Shown in pieces: positions 1-9,251 of a stretch of DNA of 64,000 nt; the stretch's first letter is position 1; every line of letters starts with the position of its first letter. The notes beneath the pieces are model-generated. The model did not search any database, was not told the DNA's origin, and saw only the letters and a program-made list of their open reading frames with translations. This DNA is from Chromohalobacter marismortui. GTDB lineage: Bacteria > Pseudomonadota > Gammaproteobacteria > Pseudomonadales > Halomonadaceae. The position numbers and the translations under genes are program-made. The DNA lies in NCBI RefSeq assembly GCF_004364315.1, contig NZ_SOBR01000003.1:248001-312000 (forward strand). Direction: 5' to 3'.

Positions 1-1886
1 ACCCGCTTCAGGGCACGGCACTCCAGCTCGAAGCACGGGCGGAACGTCTCCGAGATATAACGCGAAGCGCCACGAAACCCGAGCATCGGATTCTCTTCAC
101 CGGGCTCGTAAAGCTTGCCGCCGATGAGGTTTTCGTACTCGTTGGACTTGAAATCGGACAGCCGCACGATGACGCGCTTGGGATAGAACGCCGCCGCCAG
201 CGTGGAGATGCCCTCCACCAGCCGATCGACGTAAAAGCTGACCGGGTCATCGTACCCAGCGGTACGCAGATCGATCGTCTGCTGCAAATCGGCAGGGAGC
301 GTCGCGTAATCGAGCAATGCCTTGGGATGGACCCCGATCATGCGATTGATGATGAACTCCAGGCGCGCCAGCCCTACGCCCGCATTGGGCAAGCTGGAAA
401 AGCCAAAGGCACGATCGGGATTGCCGACGTTCATCATGATATGGAAAGGCAGCGACGGCATGTTGTCGACCGTCGTGGTCTGACAGTCGTAATCCAGCAA
501 ACCATCGTAGACATGCCCCGTGTCACCCTCGGCACAGGACACGGTCACCTCATGACCATCGGCCAGGGCTTGCGTCGCGTCACCACAGCCCACGACGGCG
601 GGAATACCCAGCTCGCGCGCGATGATCGCCGCATGGCAGGTGCGTCCACCCCGGTTGGTGACGATCGCGGAGGCACGCTTCATGATCGGCTCCCAATCGG
701 GGTCGGTCATGTCGGTGACCAGCACATCGCCATCGTAGACCTTGTCCATCTGCTCGGGGCTGGCCACGATCTTCACCGCGCCACGCCCGATACGCTGCCC
801 GATGGCGCGGCCATCCACCAGCACGCGGCTTTTTTCCTTGAGCTGAAAACGCTCGAGCTTGCCGCCTTCTACGTTGGAGACCACGGTTTCCGGGCGTGCC
901 TGGACGATGTAAAGCTTGCCATCGTCACCATCACGCGCCCACTCGATATCCATCGGGCGGCCATAGTGCTCCTCGATGGTCACCGCTTGCCGGGCCAATG
1001 CCATGACCTCATCGTCACCGAGACAGAAACGCTGACGGTCGGCATGGGGCACATCGACTGTCTTCACGGAGCGGCCCGCGGTGCTTTCCTCGCCATAGAC
1101 CATCTTGATCAGCTTGGAACCCAGTGTCCGCCGTAGAACGGCGGGACGCCCCGCCGCCAAGGTGGGCTTATGCACGTAGAACTCATCGGGGTTGACCGCC
1201 CCTTGCACCACCGTTTCGCCCAGCCCCCAGGACCCGGTAACGAACACCGCGTCGCGATATCCGGACTCGGTATCGAGCGTGAACATCACGCCACTGGCCG
1301 CCGTCTCGGAACGCACCATTTTCTGCACGCCGGCGGAAAGCGCCACGTTTTCGTGCGGATAACCGCGATGCACGCGGTAGGCGATGGCACGGTCGTTGAA
1401 CAGGGACGCAAAGACCTCGTGAACGGCGCGTTTGACGTTGTCGAACCCCTCGATATTGAGGAAGGTTTCCTGCTGTCCGGCGAACGACGCGTCGGGTAGA
1501 TCCTCAGCCGTTGCGGAGGAGCGCACCGCCGCCTTGAGATGCGGATGCTTATCCTGCAGCTGGCCATACGCCTCGGCCAGGATCCGCTCGAACGCCGGCG
1601 GCAGTGGCGTATCGATGACCCACTGACGGATCTGCGCCCCCGTCTCGGCGAGTGCCGTGACATCGTCGACATCCAGGCGCGCCAACGCGTCGTTGATGCG
1701 CTCGTTGAGCCCCTCATGGGCGAGGAATTCGCGATATGCCAAGGCGGTAGTGGCGAACCCGCCCGGCACCGTGACACCGGCATCCGCCAGGTTGGAGATC
1801 ATTTCCCCGAGCGACGCATTCTTGCCGCCTACCCGCTCGACATCGTCCATGCCAAGCTGATCGAACCACACGATATACTCTTCCAA
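1..1886 (-). CDS. ppsA: Phosphoenolpyruvate synthase (pyruvate, water dikinase), 3' end cut by window
   Basis: Converts pyruvate, ATP and water to PEP, AMP and phosphate for gluconeogenesis in the cytosol. About 628 of the usual ~790 codons are present; the C-terminal part of the PEP/pyruvate-binding domain lies beyond base 1. The N-terminus reads [20 protein letters not shown] followed by KNASLGEM, the PpsA ATP-grasp start. The swivelling domain has [16 protein letters not shown] with the phospho-histidine at about residue 418. The last visible residues, [11 protein letters not shown], match the family. The start is the TTG at 1886-1884, because no in-frame ATG precedes the conserved N-terminus and a GAGGGGG ribosome-binding site lies 6 bases upstream. 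The gene is divergent from its regulator ppsR. Confidence 0.95.
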   Translation of the reverse strand, partial: MEEYIVWFDQLGMDDVERVGGKNASLGEMISNLADAGVTVPGGFATTALAYREFLAHEGLNERINDALARLDVDDVTALAETGAQIRQWVIDTPLPPAFERILAEAYGQLQDKHPHLKAAVRSSATAEDLPDASFAGQQETFLNIEGFDNVKRAVHEVFASLFNDRAIAYRVHRGYPHENVALSAGVQKMVRSETAASGVMFTLDTESGYRDAVFVTGSWGLGETVVQGAVNPDEFYVHKPTLAAGRPAVLRRTLGSKLIKMVYGEESTAGRSVKTVDVPHADRQRFCLGDDEVMALARQAVTIEEHYGRPMDIEWARDGDDGKLYIVQARPETVVSNVEGGKLERFQLKEKSRVLVDGRAIGQRIGRGAVKIVASPEQMDKVYDGDVLVTDMTDPDWEPIMKRASAIVTNRGGRTCHAAIIARELGIPAVVGCGDATQALADGHEVTVSCAEGDTGHVYDGLLDYDCQTTTVDNMPSLPFHIMMNVGNPDRAFGFSSLPNAGVGLARLEFIINRMIGVHPKALLDYATLPADLQQTIDLRTAGYDDPVSFYVDRLVEGISTLAAAFYPKRVIVRLSDFKSNEYENLIGGKLYEPGEENPMLGFRGASRYISETFRPCFELECRALKR

Positions 1887-2142
1887 GAGAACCCCCTCGA
1901 GTCAGGACGGTGGCGATGACCACATCGTCACCGCCAGTACCGCGCGTGGCGCGGCGGATGGTCGTACCCTATCAAGGGCGCCTGGTATTCGCCATTGGTC
2001 TAATAGCGAAGAGGTTGGAGTATTTTTACAACAATGAAGGATTCTTGTAGCCGCCATGCCGGACGCGACGAACGACTATTTGCGCCAGCCGGACAGGAGC
2101 CAGAGAATAAGGGCATCTTTTTGGCCACGTTCGGACACGCTC

Positions 2143-2976
2143 ATGCCTCGCACCGCTTTTTTCATCTCCGACGGCACCGGCATCACCGCAGAAACCCTGG
2201 GGCGCAGCCTGCTCGCCCAGTTCGAGGGTGTCGAGCTCACCTTGGTGGTCAAGCCTTATATCGATACGCTGGAAAAAGCCCGCACTCTGGCGGCCACCAT
2301 CGCCCAGACGGCTGATCGCGACGGCGCCCGCCCCATCGTGATCGATACCATCGTCGATCAGACGATCCGCTCCATCATTGCCGATGCACCGGGTTTCAAA
2401 GTGGATATCTTCTCGACCTTCCTGGCGCCACTCGAAGAAGAACTATCGACCCATTCCACGTATACCGTGGGGCGCACACATTCCATTGGTCGCGATGACG
2501 TCTACATGCATCGCATCGATGCCGTGCACTTCGCGCTCGATAACGACGATGGCGCACGCACGCACCAATACGATCAGGCCGATGTGATCCTGGTCGGCGT
2601 CTCACGTTGCGGCAAGACCCCCACCTCGCTCTATCTGGCCCTGCAATTCGGCATTCAAGCCGCCAACTATCCCCTGACCGAGGATGATCTGGATGAAGAC
2701 GGCACGCTGAGCATGCCCAAGGCATTGGCGCCCTATCGTCACAAGCTATTCGCCTTGACCATCGACCCACGCCGGCTCGCGGCGATTCGCAGCGAACGCC
2801 GCCCCAATAGCCGTTACTGCTCGATGGATCAATGCATGCAGGAACTGCAACAGGCCGAGGCACTTTTTCGCCGCTATAACATTCCCTATATCGACACCAC
2901 GCGCTTCTCCATCGAGGAGATATCCACGCGCATGATCGCCGAAACGAGCCTGACACGCCGCTTCAGCCCGCGTTGA
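2143..2976 (+). CDS. ppsR: PEP synthase regulatory protein (bifunctional kinase/pyrophosphorylase, DUF299)
   Basis: The family inactivates PEP synthase by ADP-dependent threonine phosphorylation and reactivates it by Pi-dependent dephosphorylation. The 277 residues match the family length. The N-terminus [20 protein letters not shown] is diagnostic, and the P-loop GVSRCGKT is at residues 152-159. An in-frame ATG at 2056 would add 29 unconserved residues, so the ATG at 2143 is preferred by homology even though its ribosome-binding site is weak. It is divergent from ppsA across about 250 bp, the usual partnership. Confidence 0.93.
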   Translation: MPRTAFFISDGTGITAETLGRSLLAQFEGVELTLVVKPYIDTLEKARTLAATIAQTADRDGARPIVIDTIVDQTIRSIIADAPGFKVDIFSTFLAPLEEELSTHSTYTVGRTHSIGRDDVYMHRIDAVHFALDNDDGARTHQYDQADVILVGVSRCGKTPTSLYLALQFGIQAANYPLTEDDLDEDGTLSMPKALAPYRHKLFALTIDPRRLAAIRSERRPNSRYCSMDQCMQELQQAEALFRRYNIPYIDTTRFSIEEISTRMIAETSLTRRFSPR

Positions 2977-3000
2977 GGCTCACGCACGAAACGCCAACGC

Positions 3001-4110
3001 TCATAGATCGGCAAGCGGATGCGTCTCAGCATCCCAGAGTGGCATGAAGAAACCGTCGATATAGTGCTCGGGGACGCTGGCGACATCCGTATACGCCCAT
3101 TGCGGCGCACGATCCTTGTCGATCAGCAACGCGCGAATGCCCTCGGCCAGTTCCGTATGCCGACAGCATTGCACCGACAACATCAGCTCGTCGCGAAACG
3201 TTTCCGCCAAGCTGCCATGCCGATGCCGGCGCAGCATGCGCCACACGAGATGCGCCGTGGCAGGACATCCCGCCGCCAAACGCGCCCGATTGGCCACCAG
3301 CCAGGCATCCTCACGGGGGTCATCGAAAATGCGCCGAACCACCTGGGTGATATCCGCCGCATCGGTCAAGGTCTGCAGATGATCGAGACGCGGCATGACT
3401 TCGGCCCTCGGCGCCAGGGCACGATTCTCGACGTCACGCAAGACCGCCCTGACCGCCTGCTGGGGATAGCGATAATCGGCATTTCTCAGCGCATCCAGGA
3501 CGTCCTGCCGCGCCTCACGTGGGATGACGCGATCCGCCAAGCCCAGTTCAAGGGCATCACGCGCATTGAGTTGGGCGCCGGTCACGCCCAGATAGAGCCC
3601 CACGCCGGGAGGCATACGCTGAAAAAACCAGCTGGCACCGACATCGGGATACAAGCCGAGGCTGATTTCCGGCATCGCCAGGCGACTGGTCTCGGTCACG
3701 ATACGCTGATCGGCGGCGACAAAGAGCCCCAGACCGCCGCCCATGACGATACCGTCGCCCCAGGCGATAAGCGGCTTGGGATAATGATGAAGGAAATGGT
3801 CGAGACGATACTCGGCACCAAAGTAAGTCTGAGCGGCCTCTCCCTCGTCACCGGGCGATTGCGTCATGGTGCGGTACAAGGCAACCACGTCGCCCCCCGC
3901 GCAAAATGCCTTATCCCCCGCACCTTGTAGCCACACCGCGTGTACCGCCACATCGTTCGCCCAGGCATCGAGCTTGGCATGTAGCGTGACGATCATCGAC
4001 AGTGACAAGGCATTGAGACTGGCCGGTGCATTCAACGTGACGATGCCGATCCGCCCGCCATCACGCGTGGGCTGCTCCTCGAAAATCACCTCGGATTCCG
4101 TCATCACCAT
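3001..4110 (-). CDS. Enoyl-CoA hydratase/isomerase family protein, 3-hydroxyisobutyryl-CoA hydrolase type
   Basis: A 369-residue crotonase-fold protein. It has the oxyanion-hole strands (AFCAGGDVVALY; GDGIVMGGGLGLF) and the block MPEISLGLYPDVGASWFFQ typical of the HIBYL-CoA hydrolase branch (valine catabolism: 3-hydroxyisobutyryl-CoA to 3-hydroxyisobutyrate and CoA). The conserved C-terminal extension of that branch is present, with ADRVIP and a helical tail. The ATG at 4110 is chosen for AAGG about 6 bases upstream; the ATG at 4104 is an alternative. A longer open frame upstream to 4416 is an antisense-type extension over hpt. No other valine-pathway gene is nearby, so the exact substrate is inferred. 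Confidence 0.8.
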   Translation of the reverse strand: MVMTESEVIFEEQPTRDGGRIGIVTLNAPASLNALSLSMIVTLHAKLDAWANDVAVHAVWLQGAGDKAFCAGGDVVALYRTMTQSPGDEGEAAQTYFGAEYRLDHFLHHYPKPLIAWGDGIVMGGGLGLFVAADQRIVTETSRLAMPEISLGLYPDVGASWFFQRMPPGVGLYLGVTGAQLNARDALELGLADRVIPREARQDVLDALRNADYRYPQQAVRAVLRDVENRALAPRAEVMPRLDHLQTLTDAADITQVVRRIFDDPREDAWLVANRARLAAGCPATAHLVWRMLRRHRHGSLAETFRDELMLSVQCCRHTELAEGIRALLIDKDRAPQWAYTDVASVPEHYIDGFFMPLWDAETHPLADL

Positions 4111-4186
4111 CCCCCACCTTCTGCTGCTTGAAGACGCTGCGAGCCACGTGTTCCTGGCCACGGCTCGAGCGTAGCAATGTCCACGC

Positions 4187-4768
4187 TTACATACCGTGTG
4201 GTGCGAAGATCCCCGGCGCATTGCGCCAGTAGCCTTTGTAGTCCATACCGAAGCCGAACACATAGCGGTCGACGACTTCGAGACTGCAGTAATCCGCTCG
4301 CAGCCCCGGCACGGCCTTGCGGTCGTGACGCTTGTCGACCAGCACCGCTGTCGAAATACTCGCGGCACCCGCCTGGCGGCAATGATCCAGAATGGCCGCC
4401 AGCGTCGTCCCTTCATCGAGGATATCGTCGACGATCACCACATGGCGGCCGGCCATGGGCACCTCTGGCGAGACGCGCCAGAAAAGCTCGCCTCCGCGCA
4501 TGCCGCCGCGATAGCGTGTCGCATGCAGATAATCCACTTCCAGCGGAAAGCCAAGGCGTGTCAACAGATGTCCCGTGGTGATCAAGCCACCGTTCATCAC
4601 ACAGTAGAAAACCGGCAGCTTGTCGCCAAGATCATGCGTTATCTTGTCAGCCATGCGGTCAAGTGCACGCTCGACTTCCTGCTGCGAGATAAGACAATCG
4701 GCATGCGCCATGACATCGCGCATGGCCGCCAGGGATTCCTGGCACACGGAAGTAGATTGATTAAGCAT
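4187..4768 (-). CDS. hpt: Hypoxanthine-guanine phosphoribosyltransferase family protein
   Basis: Type I phosphoribosyltransferase of 193 residues that salvages hypoxanthine/guanine with PRPP. It carries the PRPP loop VVIVDDILDEGTT and the family features FYCVMNGGLITTGHLL and VFGFGMDYKGYWRN near the C-terminus. The start at 4768 is supported by AGGA 5 bases upstream and by an 8-base overlap (ATGCTTAA) with the end of the upstream mscS gene, so the two are probably co-transcribed and translationally coupled. An earlier in-frame start at 4795 is possible but less likely. Confidence 0.85.
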   Translation of the reverse strand: MLNQSTSVCQESLAAMRDVMAHADCLISQQEVERALDRMADKITHDLGDKLPVFYCVMNGGLITTGHLLTRLGFPLEVDYLHATRYRGGMRGGELFWRVSPEVPMAGRHVVIVDDILDEGTTLAAILDHCRQAGAASISTAVLVDKRHDRKAVPGLRADYCSLEVVDRYVFGFGMDYKGYWRNAPGIFAPHGM

Positions 4769-6056
4769 CGGATTCCTGATCCTGGGAAGCATCATTCACT
4801 TCGCCTCGACGGGCGTCGCGCGAACGCTTTCGAGACGCTGTATCGGGCACCTCACGGGGGGATCCCCCACCCGAGCGGGTTTTATCCGCTGTCCTGTCAT
4901 GGGCATCGGCGTTTTGAGTATCGTTGCCACCCTCGGCATGACGACGCGTCGCGTCTTCAACCGAGACCGGGCCGGCAATATGCAGCTCTGAAGCCGGTAA
5001 TGCCAGGCGCGCGTCATGCTCACGCACGATATCGTAGATGCGCAGCAAGATATCTTGCTTCATCGACTGAAATTCACTCCAGTCGGTCGTCTTGGCAAAG
5101 GCATACACGATCAGTTCCAGCGCGTGCTCGCCATAGGCCTGAAAGTACACCAGGGTTTGTTCGTTGGTATCCACTTCATCATGAGAGTCGAGCATCGAGC
5201 GGATCGACTTGACGATGCCCGCCACACGCTCGATATCGGTATACCGCACCCGAATCGTCTCGAAAAGGCGCCGGTTCCACATGCGCGAGGGATTGTCGAG
5301 CACCAGATTGCTGAAAGCGGAATTGGGAACATAGCGTGGACGTGACGCAAAGGTGCGGATACGCGTCAGGCGCCAGCCGATGTCTTCCACGACTCCTTCG
5401 ATCTCGCGATCTGGAGATTTCACCCAATCGCCGACGCGAAACGGTTTATCCAAGTGAATCATCAACCCGCCAAAGAAATTGGCCAGCATGTCCTTGGCAG
5501 CGAACCCGATTATCAGCCCACCGACACCACCAAAGGCCGCTACCCCCGAGGGCGAGACCCCCAGACTTGAAAGAATCAACAAGCCGGCGACAACCACGAC
5601 GACCGCGCCCAATATCTTGGAGACAGCCGATGCCGTATCGGCATCCATGGGCTTGGCACGCTGCCCCCCCGGCGGAAACACAAGACGTTTCTCGAGAAGT
5701 TTGACGGCCCTGAGCCCCGCCCAGGCCAGAAGTAGCCACGAAATGACGGCCTGCACCTGGACCAGGTGTTCGGCGAGCCATTCGATATTCCAATGGTAGC
5801 GAACGACAGTCAGGCAGAGGAGTGCCCCCATCAGCCAGATCCAGAGACGAAGCGGTCGCCGCAGCGCCTGAATCAGGATGTCATCCCAACGATTGCTGGT
5901 TTTCTCCAGTAGTGGCCCGAGACGCCAGAAAACGACCCAACTCAGCAGATCGATCATCAACGTCAAGATGACGACCAACCCCAGTGCCGCTACCCACAGC
6001 GGAATGCCCAGGGTCGCTTGCACCCAGTCCATGACGGGAGAGAAAAAATCAAACAC
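4761..6056 (-). CDS. MscS-family mechanosensitive channel
   Basis: Inner-membrane channel of 431 residues, predicted to release solutes at hypo-osmotic shock. Hydrophobic segments lie at about residues 15-45, 75-90 and 100-120. The pore helix and MscS core follow (GVSPSGVAAFGGVGGLIIGF, AAKDMLANFFGGLMI), then the beta domain (DKPFRVGDWV, RTFASRPRYVPNSAFSN) and the C-terminal cytosolic domain. The last ~80 residues are highly charged and probably disordered, longer than in the minimal E. coli MscS. The start is GTG at 6056 with AAGGAAAGG upstream. It overlaps hpt by 8 bases. The osmotic role fits a halophile, but the subfamily (MscS, YnaI or YbdG type) cannot be fixed by eye. Confidence 0.88.
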   Translation of the reverse strand: MFDFFSPVMDWVQATLGIPLWVAALGLVVILTLMIDLLSWVVFWRLGPLLEKTSNRWDDILIQALRRPLRLWIWLMGALLCLTVVRYHWNIEWLAEHLVQVQAVISWLLLAWAGLRAVKLLEKRLVFPPGGQRAKPMDADTASAVSKILGAVVVVVAGLLILSSLGVSPSGVAAFGGVGGLIIGFAAKDMLANFFGGLMIHLDKPFRVGDWVKSPDREIEGVVEDIGWRLTRIRTFASRPRYVPNSAFSNLVLDNPSRMWNRRLFETIRVRYTDIERVAGIVKSIRSMLDSHDEVDTNEQTLVYFQAYGEHALELIVYAFAKTTDWSEFQSMKQDILLRIYDIVREHDARLALPASELHIAGPVSVEDATRRHAEGGNDTQNADAHDRTADKTRSGGGSPREVPDTASRKRSRDARRGEVNDASQDQESDA

Positions 6057-6113
6057 GAGGGCCTTTCCTTCTAGTACGCATACAGGTGTCGACGTCGATA
6101 ACCAATGGCGGGA

Positions 6114-7136
6114 TCAGTCGGCAAGTGTTTCCGACAGCGACTCGAGACGCGCATGGGCGCGCCGCCAACGCGCCAGCGCAGGTAGCGTTTCCAACTCAGG
6201 GCGGGCCCGACCGTAACGCAATTTGCCCAGACGCTTGGACGCGTGCCCCACCGCCGCATCGAGCACCTCGAGCGCGGCCGCGCGATCATTGCATACCAGT
6301 ACCATGTCGCACCCCGCCGTCCAAGCGGCCTGGGCACGCGTCGAGGGCGGTCCGGCCACGTGCGCACCGGCCATGCTCAGGTCATCGGAAAACACCACGC
6401 CCTTGAACATCAGTTCCTCGCGCAACATCCCTAGCCAGGACGGGGAAAATCCCGCCGGGCGCGCATCGAAAGCGGTATAGACGACATGCGCCGGCATCAC
6501 GGCATCCAGCTTGCCGGCCAGCGTCTTGAAGGGAATCAGGTCGTGCGCGCGCAGCGTCGCCAGCGAGCGCGTGTCTTCGGGCAAGGCATGATGCGAGTCG
6601 AGATTGACACCGCCATGGCCGGGAAAGTGCTTGCCCACAGCGATCATGCCGGCTTCATGCAACCCATCGATGAAGGCACCGCCAAGCGTCGCGACGACGT
6701 CGGGATCGGCGGAAAAGCTGCGATCGCCGATGGCCGGCGAACGCTGATCGTCGACATCGAGCACCGGAGCAAAGGTGATATCGAAACCGCAGGCCGCCAT
6801 CTCCATGCCTAAGAGCCAACCGGCCTCATGGGCCAACACACGGACCGCCTCGGGTGTCTCGCCATACCCGGCTGCCAATGTCGCCATGGCCGGCAGACGC
6901 GTCACGCCGTCTCGCAGTCGCTGGACACGCCCGCCTTCCTGATCGATCGCCAGCAACACATCAGGACGTATCTCGCGAATCGCGCGGGTCAAGCTGCGCA
7001 CTTGCTTGGCATCATGCGTATTGCGCTTGAACAGGATCACCCCACCGACCTCGGGGCGTGCCAGAAGATGACGTTCGTCGTCGCTGAGTTGCGTCCCTTC
7101 GATGTCCAGCATGACCGGGCCGAGAGGTTGGGTCAT
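6114..7136 (-). CDS. nagZ: Beta-N-acetylhexosaminidase (peptidoglycan recycling)
   Basis: Cytosolic glycoside hydrolase family 3 enzyme of 340 residues. It removes GlcNAc from 1,6-anhydroMurNAc-peptides during muropeptide recycling. The signature loop KHFPGHGGVNLDSHHALPED carries the His/Asp acid-base pair. LLAIDQEGGRVQRL and VVFSDDLSMAGA hold substrate-binding residues and the nucleophile Asp. AGGAGCGCGACG precedes the ATG. It is the distal gene of a psrA-ldt-nagZ unit, 82 bases after the L,D-transpeptidase gene. Confidence 0.95.
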   Translation of the reverse strand: MTQPLGPVMLDIEGTQLSDDERHLLARPEVGGVILFKRNTHDAKQVRSLTRAIREIRPDVLLAIDQEGGRVQRLRDGVTRLPAMATLAAGYGETPEAVRVLAHEAGWLLGMEMAACGFDITFAPVLDVDDQRSPAIGDRSFSADPDVVATLGGAFIDGLHEAGMIAVGKHFPGHGGVNLDSHHALPEDTRSLATLRAHDLIPFKTLAGKLDAVMPAHVVYTAFDARPAGFSPSWLGMLREELMFKGVVFSDDLSMAGAHVAGPPSTRAQAAWTAGCDMVLVCNDRAAALEVLDAAVGHASKRLGKLRYGRARPELETLPALARWRRAHARLESLSETLAD

Positions 7137-7218
7137 CGTCGCGCTCCTGGCAAATGGAGGAAGGATTCTAGGCGGTGAGCGGCACTACGTCGAGCGCAGC
7201 CCTTGTGTAAACACCCTC

Positions 7219-7740
7219 TCAGTCATGCAGCCAGACCGGCGTGCCAGCCGGCGCAGCCTCGCAAACGGCCAGCAGCGCCGCATCGCGCAGACGTATGCAA
7301 CCATGCGAGGCGGGCACCCCCATCGGCTGGTCGAGCGGCGTGCCGTGCAGATAGATATAGCGACGCTGGCTGTCCACCTCCCCCCCTCGGTTGATCCCCG
7401 TTTCCAAGCCACACAACCACAGGATACGCGTCAATATCCAATCCCGCTCGGGATGGGCACGCGCCAACGCAGGTGAAAACACCTCACCGGTGGGGCGCCG
7501 CCCGCGAAAGACACTGCCGGGCGGCAGTCCATCACCGATAACTGCGCGAACGTAATGCCATCCCACAGGCGTCTGCCCGCTACCCTCGTGCTGTCCAATG
7601 CCATGGGCGCCCGAGGAAATGGCAAATGTCTCGCGACACGTGTCGCCCTCGCGAATCGTCAGCGCCTGGGCGGCAAGATCGATTTCCAACCACACGCCCC
7701 GATCGGGGGGCATCTGGGCAAGTCGCGGCGTCTGCATCAT
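7219..7740 (-). CDS. L,D-transpeptidase (YkuD domain), cytosolic form without signal peptide
   Basis: A 173-residue protein that is almost entirely one YkuD domain. The catalytic motif is H132-GTPLDQPMGVPASHGCIRL with nucleophile Cys148. YkuD enzymes usually act in the periplasm, but no signal peptide or membrane segment is visible here. Together with the following nagZ, this suggests a role in cytosolic muropeptide handling, such as an L,D-carboxypeptidase-like step, which is an inference. The start at 7740 has AAGG 7 bases upstream and overlaps the psrA stop codon (ATGA), so translation is coupled. Confidence 0.85.
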   Translation of the reverse strand: MMQTPRLAQMPPDRGVWLEIDLAAQALTIREGDTCRETFAISSGAHGIGQHEGSGQTPVGWHYVRAVIGDGLPPGSVFRGRRPTGEVFSPALARAHPERDWILTRILWLCGLETGINRGGEVDSQRRYIYLHGTPLDQPMGVPASHGCIRLRDAALLAVCEAAPAGTPVWLHD

Positions 7741-8396
7741 CCCGCCACCTTGAGCGCTTCATCGGGCAGTGGCGCCTGCATGCCAGCCACGACGACAGGA
7801 CGCAGACGCCGGATCAAATCGCGCACGCTGACATGCTCGTGGTAATCCTTGTCGGCAATATCGCGCAAGGCATCAAGGCCCGACAACGTGAAGATCACCG
7901 TTCCCAGCATGAAGTGTAGCCGCCAGAAGCGCTCCGCCTCTGGCAACTCCGGCGTGGCCCGGCGCACCAGGTCGCTGAAACGCGAGAACACATTGCCGTA
8001 ATGGTCTTGTATATAACGCCGCAGATGGCCCTGAGCCTGGGTATAGGCCAGCCCCAGCAAGCGCATGAAGACCTTGAGGCTATTGCGCTCGGCGGGGACT
8101 TCCAAGACGGTACGTGCCAGCGTCTCCAACAACACCTCTAAAGGAATGGGCTCGCCCTGGTAGTGCGCCTCGAGGTCGTCCAGGGCTTGGTGAAAGCGCT
8201 CGGAAAAGGGATCGAGATAGCGCGCGAAGACTGCTTGGATGAGCGCCTTCTTGGACCCGAAATGGTAATTGACCGCCGCCAAGTTGACCTTGGCCTTGCT
8301 GGTGATGGTACGCAGCGAGGTCTCGGCGAACCCCCGCTCGGCGAACAGAACCTCGGCGGTATCGAGAATGCGCGTCACTGTATCGGTCTGAGCCAT
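7737..8396 (-). CDS. psrA: TetR-family regulator, PsrA-like
   Basis: A 219-residue TetR-family repressor. The N-terminal HTH is RILDTAEVLFAERGFAETSL followed by RTITSKAKVNLAAVNYHFGS, closely resembling Pseudomonas PsrA. That protein senses long-chain fatty acids and controls rpoS and fatty-acid degradation. The C-terminal ligand domain covers roughly residues 80-210. The context nagZ-(ldt)-psrA divergent from lexA is the Pseudomonas arrangement. An AAAC-N4-GTTT palindrome in its own promoter supports both identity and autoregulation. The start at 8396 is chosen by homology; the ribosome-binding site is weak. Confidence 0.85.
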   Translation of the reverse strand: MAQTDTVTRILDTAEVLFAERGFAETSLRTITSKAKVNLAAVNYHFGSKKALIQAVFARYLDPFSERFHQALDDLEAHYQGEPIPLEVLLETLARTVLEVPAERNSLKVFMRLLGLAYTQAQGHLRRYIQDHYGNVFSRFSDLVRRATPELPEAERFWRLHFMLGTVIFTLSGLDALRDIADKDYHEHVSVRDLIRRLRPVVVAGMQAPLPDEALKVAG

Positions 8397-8416
8397 GGGG
8401 GCGCCCCGCGTGGAAT

Positions 8417-8469
8417 AAACGAATGTTTTAAACAAATTCGATTCTAAGCCTTGACATCGATAACGACAA
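8417..8469 (-). promoter_or_regulatory. psrA promoter with PsrA-type operator
   Basis: On the minus strand a -35 TTGTCG (8469-8464) is followed, after exactly 17 bases, by the -10 TAGAAT (8446-8441). Just downstream of the expected start site lies AAACGAATGTTT (8417-8428). It matches the published PsrA consensus of two AAAC/GTTT half-sites separated by 2-4 bases. It is embedded in a longer imperfect palindrome, GAATGTTTTAAACAAATTC (8421-8439). The placement predicts steric autorepression of psrA-ldt-nagZ. Confidence 0.7.
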
Positions 8470-8521
8470 ATCTCCCCAGGTTTGAAACACCCGGGCCGTG
8501 AACGAATGACCGCGCTAATGG

Positions 8522-8571
8522 TTGCACCACGCCAAAGACTGGATACAATCACATACTGTATGCTTGAACAC
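8522..8571 (+). promoter_or_regulatory. lexA promoter with SOS box
   Basis: A -35 TTGCAC (8522-8527), a 16-base spacer and a -10 TACAAT (8544-8549) precede lexA. A LexA-box candidate, CTGT-ATGCTTGA-ACAC (8556-8571), covers the expected transcription start. It matches CTGT-N8-ACAG except for the last base. This fits LexA autoregulation of lexA-dinB. Confidence 0.65.
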
Positions 8572-8593
8572 GTCAGCGCCTGCCGGAGGCCCC

Positions 8594-9232
8594 ATGTCTC
8601 GCTCGTTAACTTCACGCCAGCAACACGTCTTCGATTTTATCGTCAAGACCATGAATGAGCTTGGCTATCCACCGACACGCGCGGAAATTGCCCGGGCTCT
8701 GGGCTTTCGTTCGCCGAATGCCGCCGAGGAACATCTCCGAGCGCTCGACCGCAAGGGGGTCATCCGCATGATCCCCGGCACCTCACGCGGAATCCGCCTC
8801 ACCGGAGAGGAAGAGACCGCCTCGAGCAGCGGCGATGGCCTGCCGGTCATCGGGGAGGTCGCCGCCGGTAGCCCGATCCTGGCCGCGGCGCACATCGACC
8901 GGCACTGCCCTCTGGCGCCGGACTACTTCACCCCGCGCGCCGATTATCTGCTGCGTGTTCGCGGGCTCTCGATGAAGAACGCCGGCATTCTCGATGGCGA
9001 CCTGCTCGCCGTGCATCGTACCCAACAGATCCGCGACGGTCAGATCGTCGTCGCGCGTCTGGAAGATGAAGTCACCGTCAAGCGCTTCAAGCGTCAAGGG
9101 CATCATGTCTGGCTGCTGGCCGAAAACGACGATTTCACGCCCATCGAGGTGGATTTGCGCCACCAGGAACTCGACATCGAAGGCCTCGGCGTCGGCGTGA
9201 TTCGTGGCGGTGGCGGTAACGGCCTGCACTGA
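8594..9232 (+). CDS. lexA: LexA repressor
   Basis: SOS-response repressor and self-cleaving protease of 212 residues. The winged-helix domain at 1-70 has [20 protein letters not shown]. The cleavage site is Ala91-Gly92 in GEVAAGSPI. The catalytic dyad is Ser126 ([15 protein letters not shown]) and Lys163 (VTVKRF), each offset by 7 from E. coli numbering. The start at 8594 has GGAGG just upstream; the open frame to 8522 contains the promoter and SOS box. The downstream neighbour is dinB, 19 bases away. Confidence 0.97.
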   Translation: MSRSLTSRQQHVFDFIVKTMNELGYPPTRAEIARALGFRSPNAAEEHLRALDRKGVIRMIPGTSRGIRLTGEEETASSSGDGLPVIGEVAAGSPILAAAHIDRHCPLAPDYFTPRADYLLRVRGLSMKNAGILDGDLLAVHRTQQIRDGQIVVARLEDEVTVKRFKRQGHHVWLLAENDDFTPIEVDLRHQELDIEGLGVGVIRGGGGNGLH

Positions 9233-9251
9233 GCAGACACGCCCATTTGCC

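Noticed and set aside
327-1136. 269-residue open frame antisense to ppsA
   Set aside because: It is covered by the PpsA frame with its intact phospho-histidine motif; the translation is low-complexity and has no family features.
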